A stretch of 12,680 nucleotides of DNA from Giesbergeria sp. (GCA_030690515.1 JAUYGP010000152.1:1-12680), one strand, 5' to 3'. Numbered from the stretch's first letter, positions 1 to 6,170 are shown. The notes: generated from the letters alone by a model not told the origin. Numbers and translations: made by a program.

Positions 1-1
1 A

Positions 2-79
2 GAGCTGCTAGCGCTTGATGGCATTGATTTTTGAATATAGAAATATCTAAAAACCAATACTGTAAAGCGCTACCAGCTC
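2..79. repeat. Intergenic dyad repeat, copy 1
   Basis: Two 15-base arms, 2-16 and 65-79, are inverted repeats of each other with 14 of 15 bases pairing, enclosing a 48-base AT-rich loop. The left arm contains AGCTGCTAGCGCTT, which resembles the core of the copies at 2118-2183 and 4733-4779. The element ends just before the Shine-Dalgarno sequence of the first gene, so a promoter may lie inside its loop; the only candidate I see (TTGATG at 15-20, TATAGA at 36-41, 15-base spacing) is poor. Membership of one repeat family with the other two copies is an inference from the shared core; this copy is the most diverged. Confidence 0.55.
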
Positions 80-98
80 CGAATTCAGGAGCATTCTC

Positions 99-890
99 AT
101 GCACGCCCCCACCACCCCGCCCCCTGTGCTGCTCGAGCGCCAGGGCGCCATCGCCACGCTGCGCTTCAACCGCCCCGAGGCCCTCAACGCCATCGACGTG
201 CCCATGGCCCAGGCCTTTCTGGCCGCCGTCCAGACCATCGCCGCCGACCCCGGCGTGCGCGCCGTGGTGCTGCGCGGCAACGGCAAGGGCTTCATGGCCG
301 GGGGCGACCTGGCCACCCTGCGCTCCGACCCGGTGCAGGGCGCCCACGACATTCTCACGCCCCTCAACCAGGCCCTGCCCCTGCTGGCCCGCCTCAACGC
401 CCCCGTCATTGCCCAGGTGCACGGTGTGGCGGCGGGTGCCGGCCTGGCGCTCATGCTGCAGGCCGACTTTGTTCTCGCCGCCGAGGACACCCGCCTGAAC
501 CTGGCCTACATCAAGCTGGGCACCAACTGTGACGTGGGCGCCTCGTGGGCACTGCCGCGCCTGGTGGGCCTGCGCCGCGCGCTGGAAATCGCGCTGCTGG
601 GCGACACCTACACCGCCCCCGAGGCCGAACGCCTGGGCCTGGTCAACCGCGTGCTGCCCGCCGCCGAGCTGGACGCCGCTGTGCAGCAACTGGCCCAGCG
701 CCTGGCCGCCGGGCCCACCGTGGCCTATGGCCACATGCGCCGCCTGCTGCGCAGCAGCTTCGACAACGATCTGCCCACACAACTGCACGCCGAAGCCGCC
801 GCTTTTGCACAATGTGCCCACACGGCCGACCTGCCCGAGGGCATCGAAGCCTTTTTCGCCAAGCGCGCCCCGGTCTTCCAGGGCCGCTGA
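99..890 (+). CDS. Crotonase-fold enoyl-CoA hydratase/isomerase, PaaG-like
   Basis: This 263-residue protein has the crotonase fold: substrate entry NRPEALNAID (24-33), oxyanion-hole segments FMAGGD (65-70) and GVAAGAGLAL (109-118), and the C-terminal EGIEAFFAKRAPVFQGR typical of the family. The two glutamates of classical hydratases (Glu144 and Glu164 of the rat enzyme) align with Ala117 and Tyr137, so ordinary water addition is unlikely. Asp145, in CDVGASW, matches by position the catalytic Asp of E. coli PaaG (IPDCGGTW), and the C-terminus also resembles PaaG. An acyl-CoA double-bond or ring-type isomerase is therefore the best guess; the true substrate cannot be read from sequence. The start is supported by AGGAG at 87-91, 7 bases before ATG. 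The thiolase follows 29 bases after the stop, so the two are probably co-transcribed. It is cytoplasmic, with no signal peptide. Confidence 0.88.
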   Translation: MHAPTTPPPVLLERQGAIATLRFNRPEALNAIDVPMAQAFLAAVQTIAADPGVRAVVLRGNGKGFMAGGDLATLRSDPVQGAHDILTPLNQALPLLARLNAPVIAQVHGVAAGAGLALMLQADFVLAAEDTRLNLAYIKLGTNCDVGASWALPRLVGLRRALEIALLGDTYTAPEAERLGLVNRVLPAAELDAAVQQLAQRLAAGPTVAYGHMRRLLRSSFDNDLPTQLHAEAAAFAQCAHTADLPEGIEAFFAKRAPVFQGR

Positions 891-919
891 TCCCCGTTTT
901 TCATCTCTGGAGAATTTCC

Positions 920-2107
920 ATGACCCACCGCGACGTTTTCATCGTCAGCACCGCCCGCACCGCCATCGGAACCTTTGGCGGCGCACTCAAAGATGTACCC
1001 AACACCCAGTTGGCCACCACCGCCGTCAAGGCAGCCATTGCGCGCTCGGGCCTGGCGCCCGACGCCGTGGGCCATGTCGTCATGGGCAATGTGATCCCCA
1101 CCGACACCAAGGACGCCTACCTTGCCCGCGTAGCCGCCATTGATGCGGGCTGCCCCATCGAGACGCCTGCCTTCAACGTCAACCGCCTGTGCGGCTCAGG
1201 CCTTCAGGCCATCATCTCGGCGGCGCAGGCCATTGGCTACGGTGACTGCGATGTGGCCGTGGGCGGCGGCAGCGAATCCATGAGCCGGGGCCCGTATTTC
1301 GACCAGGCGGCCCGCTACGGCGCGCGCATGGGCGACACCAAAAGCATCGACTACATGCTGGGCATCCTGCACGACCCCTGGCAAAAAATGCACATGGGCA
1401 TCACCGCCGAAAACGTGGCTGAGCGCTACAAAATTTCACGCGAAATGCAGGACCAGCTCGCCCTGCAAAGCCAGCAGCGCGCTGCTGCCGCCATCGCCGC
1501 GGGGTATTTCAAGGAACAGATCGTCCCGGTCGAAATTGCCACGCGCAAAGGCACGGTGCTGTTCGATACCGATGAGCATGTGCGCGCCAGCACCACCCTG
1601 GAAATCCTGGCCGGCATGAAGCCCGCCTTCCGCAAGGACGGCGGCAGCGTCACCGCGGGCAACGCCTCGGGCATCAACGACGGCGCCAGCGCCGTGGTGC
1701 TGGTGGCCGGTGACCGCCTGCAGGCCCTGAACGTGAAACCCCTGGCCCGCCTGGTGGGCTACGCGCACGCGGGCGTGGACCCGGCCTACATGGGCATCGG
1801 CCCTGTGCCCGCCACGCAAAAGGTGTTGCAGCGCACCGGGTTGAAGGTGCAGGACATGGACGTGATCGAGGCCAACGAAGCCTTCGCCGCCCAGGCCTGC
1901 GCCGTGGTGCAGGAGCTGGGCCTGGACCCGGCCAAGGTGAACCCGAATGGCTCGGGCATCTCTCTGGGCCACCCCGTGGGCGCCACCGGCGCCATCATCA
2001 CCACCAAGGCCATTGCCGAACTGCACCGCACCGGCGGGCGCTACGCACTGGTGACCATGTGCATCGGCGGCGGCCAGGGCATTGCCGCGATCTACGAACG
2101 GGTGTAA
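920..2107 (+). CDS. Acetyl-CoA C-acyltransferase (thiolase), BktB-like
   Basis: This 395-residue thiolase has the usual length for the family. It would cleave 3-ketoacyl-CoA with CoA, or run in reverse as a condensation of two acyl-CoAs. The nucleophile is Cys91 in NRLCGSGLQA; the second active-site motifs are NEAF (319-322), His351 in GHPVGATGA and Cys381 in CIGGGQG, all intact. The sequence follows Cupriavidus BktB closely from memory (GTFGGALKDV near the N-terminus, MGIGPVPAT, LDPAKVNPNGSGISLGHP), which acts on C4-C5 3-ketoacyl-CoAs and supplies PHA precursors. Whether this enzyme is degradative or biosynthetic is not decidable here; the neighbours, an isomerase and an acyl-CoA dehydrogenase, favour beta-oxidation. 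A longer in-frame extension upstream of 920 overlaps the previous gene and is not the start; TGGAGA at 908-913 fits ATG at 920. Confidence 0.93.
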   Translation: MTHRDVFIVSTARTAIGTFGGALKDVPNTQLATTAVKAAIARSGLAPDAVGHVVMGNVIPTDTKDAYLARVAAIDAGCPIETPAFNVNRLCGSGLQAIISAAQAIGYGDCDVAVGGGSESMSRGPYFDQAARYGARMGDTKSIDYMLGILHDPWQKMHMGITAENVAERYKISREMQDQLALQSQQRAAAAIAAGYFKEQIVPVEIATRKGTVLFDTDEHVRASTTLEILAGMKPAFRKDGGSVTAGNASGINDGASAVVLVAGDRLQALNVKPLARLVGYAHAGVDPAYMGIGPVPATQKVLQRTGLKVQDMDVIEANEAFAAQACAVVQELGLDPAKVNPNGSGISLGHPVGATGAIITTKAIAELHRTGGRYALVTMCIGGGQGIAAIYERV

Positions 2108-2117
2108 ACCCTCTTCT

Positions 2118-2156
2118 GCTGGAGGCCAAAAAATTTAGACATTTTTGGCCTCCAGC
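2118..2156 (+). repeat. Perfect 15-bp inverted repeat, left half of dyad repeat copy 2
   Basis: Bases 2118-2132 pair perfectly with 2142-2156 around a 9-base loop, beginning 11 bases after the thiolase stop. The stem reads GCTGGAGGCCAAAAA on one side, sharing the GCTGGAGGCCA core with the copy at 4733-4779. In RNA it would form a stable hairpin, but the run of T lies inside the stem rather than after it, so on its own it is not a standard intrinsic terminator. Confidence 0.6.
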
Positions 2157-2183
2157 GCTGATGCTGCAAGCGCAAGCAGCTAT
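2142..2183 (-). repeat. Intergenic dyad repeat, copy 2
   Basis: Read on the minus strand this stretch gives ATAGCTGCTTGCGC, then ten variable bases, then AGCGCTGGAGGCCA. The copy at 4733-4779 on the plus strand has the same two blocks, with a spacer of the same ten bases or so but of different sequence. The element sits between the thiolase and the acyl-CoA dehydrogenase, inside an otherwise compact cluster. Confidence 0.7.
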
Positions 2184-2188
2184 TTTTT
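2163..2188 (+). terminator. Possible weak terminator or attenuator in the repeat
   Basis: GCTGC (2163-2167) pairs with GCAGC (2176-2180) around an 8-base loop and is followed by TA and six T (2183-2188). The stem is short, so termination would be partial at best. It could reduce read-through from the thiolase into the dehydrogenase gene 17 bases further on. Confidence 0.3.
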
Positions 2189-2204
2189 ATATAGCAATAA
2201 AGCC

Positions 2205-3371
2205 ATGCTGACCAACCATTTCCTCCCTGCCGACGAACGCGCCGAACTGCAGCTCTTCACCGACGCGCTCGAACGCTTCTGCGACACCGAGATCGAGCCC
2301 CACTACCGCGACTGGGAAAAGGCCGGCCAAGTGCCGCGCGACCTGTTCACCCGCATGGGCGCGCAAGGCTACCTGTGCGCCGATGTGCCCGAACAGTACG
2401 GCAGCAGCGGCGCCAGCGTGCACTTCTCGTTCGCCGTGATCGAGGTGCTTTCGCGCCGGGGCTACGGCGGCTTCGTGGGCGGGCTGCAGGTGCACAACGA
2501 CATCATCCCGCCCTACCTGCTGCACTGCGGCACCGAGGCGCAGCGCCAGCACTGGCTACCACGCATGGCCAGCGGCGAAGCGATTGCCGCCATCGGCATG
2601 ACCGAGCCCGGCGCGGGCAGCGACCTCAAGGCCCTGCGAACCACGGCGCGCAAGGACGGCGACCACTACGTCATCAACGGCAGCAAGATCTTCATCAGCA
2701 ACGGCCAGAACTGCGACCTGCTGGTGCTGGCCGCCAAAACCGATCCCACCGCCGGAGCCAAGGGCGTGAGCCTGTTCCTGGTGGACACCACTACGCCCGG
2801 CTTTGCGCGCGGCAAGAACCTGGAAAAGATCGGCCAGCACGCGGGCGACACCTCGGAGCTGTTCTTCACCGACATGCGCGTGCCGCTCGACGCCCTGCTC
2901 GGCGGCGTGGAAGGCCAGGGCTTTGCGCAGATGATGCGCGAGCTGCCGCGCGAGCGCCTCATCATCGGCGTGCAGGCCGTCGCCGGTGCCCAGGGCGCCC
3001 TCGACGCCACCGTGGCCTACGTGCAGGAACGCCAGGCTTTTGGCCAGACCATCGGGCAGTTCCAGAACACCCGATTCACCCTCGCCCGCCAGGCCACCGA
3101 CATTGCCGCATCGCGGGCCTTCCTCAACGCCTGCATCGCCGCCTACCAGCATGGCGAACTCACGCCCGAGGCGGTCTCGGCCCTCAAGCTGCACACCACC
3201 GAACTCATGGGCCGCGTGGCAGACGCCTGCCTGCAGCTGTTCGGCGGCTACGGCTACATGGCCGAGTACCCCATCGCCCGCTTCTGGACCGACGCGCGCG
3301 TGCTGCGTATTTATGGCGGCACCTCCGAAATCATGCTGGAACTGGTGGCCCGGTCGCTGCTGGGGCGGTAG
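2205..3371 (+). CDS. Acyl-CoA dehydrogenase, long-chain/isovaleryl type
   Basis: This 388-residue FAD flavoenzyme introduces the trans-2 double bond into acyl-CoA and passes electrons to electron-transfer flavoprotein. The helical N-terminal domain is followed by the beta-domain signature GMTEPGAGSD (131-140) and the C-terminal signature around QLFGGYGYMAEYPIARF (344-360). The glutamate of medium- and short-chain enzymes (IYEGT) is Gly371 in IYGGTSEIM. Instead Glu250 in ELPRERLII matches the position used by isovaleryl- and long-chain acyl-CoA dehydrogenases, so an active enzyme with the relocated base is expected. The start at 2205 has only a weak ribosome site (AAAG). A TTG at 2145 would add 20 residues, but these are translated from the dyad repeat and do not look like protein. 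The next gene starts 5 bases after the stop. Confidence 0.92.
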   Translation: MLTNHFLPADERAELQLFTDALERFCDTEIEPHYRDWEKAGQVPRDLFTRMGAQGYLCADVPEQYGSSGASVHFSFAVIEVLSRRGYGGFVGGLQVHNDIIPPYLLHCGTEAQRQHWLPRMASGEAIAAIGMTEPGAGSDLKALRTTARKDGDHYVINGSKIFISNGQNCDLLVLAAKTDPTAGAKGVSLFLVDTTTPGFARGKNLEKIGQHAGDTSELFFTDMRVPLDALLGGVEGQGFAQMMRELPRERLIIGVQAVAGAQGALDATVAYVQERQAFGQTIGQFQNTRFTLARQATDIAASRAFLNACIAAYQHGELTPEAVSALKLHTTELMGRVADACLQLFGGYGYMAEYPIARFWTDARVLRIYGGTSEIMLELVARSLLGR

Positions 3372-3376
3372 GCGCC

Positions 3377-3598
3377 ATGATCGCTCCCCTCCTCCTCCTG
3401 CTTGGCGCCTTTTTCGCTTACCGGGTGTTCACGGCATGGACCACCGGCGAGATCGTGGCCAAGGGCTGGGGCTGGCAGATGCGTACCTATGACCGGGAAG
3501 AAGAACCGTTCATGTTCTGGATGAACTTCGTCACCTACGTGGTGATTGTTGTGTGGACGACGGCCTTTGGCCTGATGGCGATTTTCGGTCGCGCCTAA
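3377..3598 (+). CDS. Small two-helix inner-membrane protein, function unknown
   Basis: I do not recognise this 73-residue protein. It has a hydrophobic N-terminal helix (about 3-20, APLLLLLGAFFAYRVF), a charged and aromatic middle (GWGWQMRTYDREEEPFMF, about 30-47) and a second hydrophobic helix (about 48-70). This predicts a small integral membrane protein with a polar loop between two spans. It starts 5 bases after the stop of the acyl-CoA dehydrogenase, within the same + strand unit, so translational coupling is likely; its ATG has no clear separate Shine-Dalgarno sequence beyond the GGGGCGGTAGG around the previous stop. A role beside the dehydrogenase is an inference from position only. 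Its stop codon opens the A-run of the following terminator. Confidence 0.7.
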   Translation: MIAPLLLLLGAFFAYRVFTAWTTGEIVAKGWGWQMRTYDREEEPFMFWMNFVTYVVIVVWTTAFGLMAIFGRA

Positions 3599-3622
3599 AA
3601 AAAAACCTGCCAAGGCAGGTTT
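3597..3622. terminator. Bidirectional intrinsic terminator between convergent genes
   Basis: A 9-bp perfect stem, AAACCTGCC (3603-3611) with GGCAGGTTT (3614-3622), lies between two convergent genes. Counting upstream, nine A occur in a row (3597-3605), so the minus-strand transcript of rdgC has a stem followed by a long U-run and should terminate strongly. For the plus-strand cluster the tail is only TTTCTTC, giving a weaker terminator. It lies 16 bases past the rdgC stop. Confidence 0.85.
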
Positions 3623-3638
3623 CTTCAGGCGGGCCGGT

Positions 3639-4631
3639 TCAAAACGGCGCCGAATCCGGATCGGTGTCCACAGGTGCGGTGGCTGGGCCCGTCACGGTGG
3701 ATTTGGCAGAGGAATCCGCCGCAGCCGCCGTGGCAATGCCGCTGTCGGCCTCACCTCCCAGCGCCTCGATCAGGTCAGGCAGCAGTTTCGACAGTTCGCC
3801 CGTGGCAATCGCCACGTCGGTGTCAAAGCCACCATCGTCGGCCTTGCTGCCTTCAAACACGGTGTCGAGGAAGGCAATTTTCTTGAGCTGCAGACCCTCG
3901 GTCAGCATGAAGGACACGCGGTCGTCCCAGGTCAGCGCCAGCTTGGTGGGCAGCTTGCCTGCGGCAATGTGCGCCTGCACTTCCTCGATGTCAAGCGGGT
4001 GGCGGGCATAGCGCACCACGGCTTTTTCTTCGTCCGCGCTTTTCAGTTCGCACTCGCGGTCCACGGTAAAGCCCACCGGCGGCTCCTGCGCCGCAAGCCA
4101 GTGCGACATGGCAGCCTGCGGCGAGGTCTGCGTGTTCAGCAGCGCCACAGCAAAACCGGGCGGCAGCAGTTCAACCAGGCTGCTGACCACCTCGTCAGCA
4201 CGCGCCTGGCTGGAGGTGTCGAGCACCAGGGTGCGCGCCGCGCAGTCAATCCACACCCACATTGAACCCTGCTTGGTGAAGGCCATGGGCAGCAGATCAA
4301 GCTTGGCTTCGTCCTTGAGTTCCTTGCTTTCCTTCTTGCCGGGCTTGCGGCCGGTTTCCTGCTCGATGCGCTCGGCTTTTTCTTGCACACGGCGCGCCAA
4401 TACGGAGCCTGGCAGCACCTTGGCCTCGACCATGAAGCGCAGTACCCACTGCCCGCCCACGGATTCGGCCAACGGGCCATGCAGCTCACCCCGCGGCGGC
4501 ACAAACCCGGCCGACCGCTCTTGCGTGGCACCACATTCCATGAAAACAGCCTTGCCCAAGGCCTCTTCCACCTGCTCCAGCCCCACCTGCCACTGCGGCA
4601 CGATGCGGTACACGATCATGTTCTTGAACAA
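3639..4631 (-). CDS. rdgC: Recombination-associated protein RdgC
   Basis: This 330-residue protein matches RdgC, a ring-forming, sequence-nonspecific DNA-binding protein that in E. coli restrains RecA and associates with the nucleoid. Recognisable segments are FKNMIVYR at the N-terminus, GRKPGKKESKELKDEAKLDLLP (94-115), MWVWID (124-129), ECELKS (193-198), GKLPTKLALTWDDRVSFML (225-243) and LIEALGGEA (287-295). The E. coli protein is about 303 residues and ends at LGGEA-QR; here an Ala/Ser/Asp-rich tail of about 35 residues follows. The start is TTG at 4631, supported by AAAGGG six bases upstream and by FKN matching the E. coli N-terminus; the alternative ATG at 4619 would cut off those residues. 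It is transcribed towards the acyl-CoA dehydrogenase cluster and ends at the shared terminator. Its promoter region contains dyad repeat copy 3. Confidence 0.95.
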   Translation of the reverse strand: MFKNMIVYRIVPQWQVGLEQVEEALGKAVFMECGATQERSAGFVPPRGELHGPLAESVGGQWVLRFMVEAKVLPGSVLARRVQEKAERIEQETGRKPGKKESKELKDEAKLDLLPMAFTKQGSMWVWIDCAARTLVLDTSSQARADEVVSSLVELLPPGFAVALLNTQTSPQAAMSHWLAAQEPPVGFTVDRECELKSADEEKAVVRYARHPLDIEEVQAHIAAGKLPTKLALTWDDRVSFMLTEGLQLKKIAFLDTVFEGSKADDGGFDTDVAIATGELSKLLPDLIEALGGEADSGIATAAAADSSAKSTVTGPATAPVDTDPDSAPF

Positions 4632-4637
4632 CGGACA

Positions 4638-4643
4638 CCCTTT
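4638..4643 (-). promoter_or_regulatory. Ribosome binding site selecting the TTG start of rdgC
   Basis: On the minus strand AAAGGG lies 6 bases before the TTG at 4631-4629. An in-frame TGA occurs a few codons further upstream and no ATG or GTG lies between, so TTG is the first possible start in the frame. Confidence 0.65.
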
Positions 4644-4732
4644 ACTTCAATAAAGAAACGCTCACAGGCTGCCATTGTCGGCCCTGCCTGGGAACGGCCA
4701 GCCAAGTGTGAGACACCGAAACTACCCATTTG

Positions 4733-4779
4733 ATAGCTGCTTGCGCAACACAGTAAAGCGCTGGAGGCCATTTTTACCT
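4733..4779 (+). repeat. Intergenic dyad repeat, copy 3
   Basis: The 293-base gap between the divergent rdgC and Spy-like genes (4632-4924) holds this element: ATAGCTGCTTGCGC (4733-4746), about ten variable bases, AGCGCTGGAGGCCA, then TTTTTACCTC. It matches copy 2 (2142-2183, opposite strand) in both conserved blocks. I recall this kind of sequence as very frequent between genes of Acidovorax and relatives, without a known function. The remainder of the gap must carry two divergent promoters, but I see no convincing -35/-10 pair. Confidence 0.7.
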
Positions 4780-4924
4780 CAAACCATAAAGCGTCCGCAC
4801 CGCAAGCGCTGACACAACTTTACACAGCATCACTCCTCCTGCATGGTGGCGTTACACAGGAAGAACATAGTCGAACCCAAGCCTGCACCTCCGTACGGGC
4901 GAAACACCCTGAAAGGATTTCACC

Positions 4925-5434
4925 ATGACACATTTTTCTCGCCGCCTGGCCACTGCCGCCTTCATCACGGCCCTGGCCCTGCCGGTCCTGGCCCAAAGCA
5001 CAGCTCCCGTAGCCGCTGGCGAAAACAGCGCCACCAGCACCACCGCCGCCCCGCAGCGGCAAGGACGCGACCCGGCCCGCATGCAGGAACGTCAACAAAA
5101 ACGCATGCACCAGCGTATGGACCAGCTCAAGGTTCAGCTAAAACTGGCCCCGGCCCAGGAAGGTGCCTGGACCGCGTTCACCCAGACCATGCAGCCCAAA
5201 ATGCAACCCATGCGCAACCAGCGCGAGGAAATGGCCGCACTGACGACGCCTGAGCGCATCGACCGCATGCGCGCCCTGCGCAGCGAGCGCATGGCCGAAG
5301 CCGACCGCCGTGGAGAGGCCGCCAAGACCTTCTACGCCACGCTCACCCCCGAGCAGCAAAAAACCTTTGATGCACACACACTGCGCCAGCACCGCAAAGA
5401 CGGCCACCGCGGCGGCCGCCACAACATGCGCTGA
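4925..5434 (+). CDS. Periplasmic Spy/CpxP-like (LTxxQ family) protein
   Basis: This 169-residue protein begins with a signal peptide: two arginines at 6-7, a hydrophobic core AAFITALALPVLA, and probable cleavage after Ala23. A Ser/Thr/Ala-rich linker follows, then a Met-, Gln- and Arg-rich helical region with LKLAPAQEGAW (72-82) and ATLTPEQQKTFD (138-149), which fit the two LTxxQ-type repeats of the Spy/CpxP family. Members act as periplasmic chaperones or as stress and metal sensors. The C-terminal tail has four histidines and several arginines (HTLRQHRKDGHRGGRH), which could bind metal; this is inference. The start is supported by AAAGGA (4912-4917), 7 bases before ATG. No CpxR-type site was seen upstream. 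No cpx or other partner genes are nearby. Confidence 0.75.
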   Translation: MTHFSRRLATAAFITALALPVLAQSTAPVAAGENSATSTTAAPQRQGRDPARMQERQQKRMHQRMDQLKVQLKLAPAQEGAWTAFTQTMQPKMQPMRNQREEMAALTTPERIDRMRALRSERMAEADRRGEAAKTFYATLTPEQQKTFDAHTLRQHRKDGHRGGRHNMR

Positions 5435-5465
5435 CCTGGCCTGTCCGCAGGGGCGAGAGCCAAAT

Positions 5466-5831
5466 GACATTGGCATACAGCATTACCACCTCTGGCCCCT
5501 GTTTTGCAACGCACTTTCACCACCCTGGCACAGGGATTCGTATGCCAGCCCGTGGGCCTCGGACGAAGCCACGGGCCGGGTGCGCTGCACCATCCTCTAC
5601 ATCAGCCCCACGCGGCGACTGCGACCCAATAGCAGCCACAGCCCCTGGTTCTTCGAACGCGGCATTGGCACCCGTTTTGACTTTGCTTCACACCTGGCCG
5701 TTGGCTACAACCACGGCGCCGCGCACCAGCACGAATGGCAGTTGCGCATCCAGCACAGCTCCCCCGACGGGACCAAAAATCCCAACCCCGGGCAAAACTA
5801 CCTGCAACTGCGCTACGCGCGGCATTTCTGA
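5466..5831 (+). pseudogene. Remnant of PagL-type lipid A 3-O-deacylase
   Basis: The frame ending at the TGA of 5829-5831 reads as the C-terminal part of a PagL-family outer-membrane lipid A deacylase: ISPTRRLRPNSSHSPWF, FERGIGT, RFDFASHLAVGYNHG, HEWQLRIQHSSPDG and NPGQNYLQLRYARHF, with the final Phe usual for outer-membrane beta barrels. The His-x-Ser catalytic pair survives (QHSS). The glutamate I recall in the NPGEN motif is Gln here, and the Asn after the Ser is Pro. About 15 residues normally found between GIG and RF appear to be missing. No ATG lies in frame between the previous gene and the homologous part (the first GTG is at 5580), and there is no signal peptide. I therefore call it a decayed fragment. 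The left boundary is approximate. A functional short protein cannot be fully excluded. Confidence 0.65.
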
Positions 5832-5850
5832 CGTCGGCCACGCTGCAGCC

Positions 5851-5868
5851 GCCCCCACCCCTGGGGGC
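5851..5868 (+). terminator. Possible hairpin terminator after the PagL remnant
   Basis: GCCCCCA (5851-5857) pairs with TGGGGGC (5862-5868) around a CCCC loop, followed by TTCAACATTT. The stem is strong but the tail is not a clean T-run, so efficiency is uncertain. It could be the old terminator of the decayed gene and may shield the downstream DnaA-box region from read-through. Confidence 0.4.
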
Positions 5869-5942
5869 TTCAACATTTCCCCACTTTTACCGAACGCCAC
5901 CAGCCCCTTGATAAGGCCCTGCATGGGTGCGCCCGAAAGGCC

Positions 5943-5951
5943 TGTGGACAA
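5943..5951 (-). promoter_or_regulatory. DnaA box, TTGTCCACA, minus strand
   Basis: The plus strand reads TGTGGACAA, giving the box variant TTGTCCACA on the minus strand. It faces the direct box at 5983. Confidence 0.65.
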
Positions 5952-5982
5952 AGCTGTGCGAACAGCTGGCACAACAGGCCAC

Positions 5983-5991
5983 TTATCCACA
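5983..5991 (+). promoter_or_regulatory. DnaA box, perfect TTATCCACA
   Basis: A perfect match to the strongest form of the DnaA box, inside the best conserved block of the two modules. Confidence 0.75.
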
Positions 5992-6100
5992 GCCAGAGGG
6001 CTTCTGCGCAAGTTGTTCATGTCCACCAGCGCCGCAAACAGTCCTCGGCCCACATGGTTTGAGACGACGCAAATCGCTGTCACGCATCAGAAAAATCAGC

Positions 6101-6109
6101 TTGTCCACA
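6101..6109 (+). promoter_or_regulatory. DnaA box next to the trios, TTGTCCACA
   Basis: A high-quality variant of the DnaA box, oriented towards the triplet run that starts 15 bases after its last base. This is the position expected of the box that loads DnaA onto the unwinding element. Confidence 0.7.
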
Positions 6110-6123
6110 GAAAACAGCACCCT

Positions 6124-6150
6124 CTACTACTACTGCTATTTAAATAGAGA
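6124..6150 (+). other. DnaA-trio run and AT-rich unwinding element, module 1
   Basis: CTACTACTACTGCTA (6124-6138) is five consecutive triplets whose complement reads 3'-GAT-5' or near it, the DnaA-trio pattern. TTTAAATAGAGA follows and is AT-rich. A 14-base spacer containing GCACCCT separates it from the box at 6101-6109. Confidence 0.6.
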
Positions 6151-6170
6151 TACCTAAGAGAACAACATAA

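Larger units (their letters stand above)
5941..6150 (+). repeat. Origin-like module 1
   Basis: This is the first copy of the duplicated module: an inverted TTGTCCACA box (5943-5951), a direct TTATCCACA box (5983-5991), a TTGTCCACA box (6101-6109) and a trio run (6124-6138). It matches module 2 best at 5971-5992 versus 6451-6472 (21 of 22 bases) and at 6100-6112 versus 6581-6593 (13 of 13). The sequence between these blocks has diverged, but the spacing is kept within one base. Confidence 0.7.

Noticed and set aside
545..919. Upstream in-frame extension of the thiolase back to 545
   Set aside because: It overlaps the crotonase gene out of frame and has Arg/Pro-rich low-complexity translation; ATG 920 has a good ribosome site and matches thiolase N-termini.
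2145..2204. In-frame TTG at 2145 as an earlier start of the acyl-CoA dehydrogenase
   Set aside because: The added 20 residues are translated from the dyad repeat, have no ribosome site and do not resemble the N-terminus of the family; ATG 2205 gives the usual length.
6124..6138. CTA triplets as a chance microsatellite
   Set aside because: They occur twice at the same distance from the same DnaA box and are followed by AT-rich DNA both times, which a random microsatellite would not explain.
5464..6147. 227-residue plus-strand frame across the PagL remnant and module 1
   Set aside because: Its translation is Pro/Thr/Ser-rich with no family resemblance, and the PagL-like reading lies in another frame.
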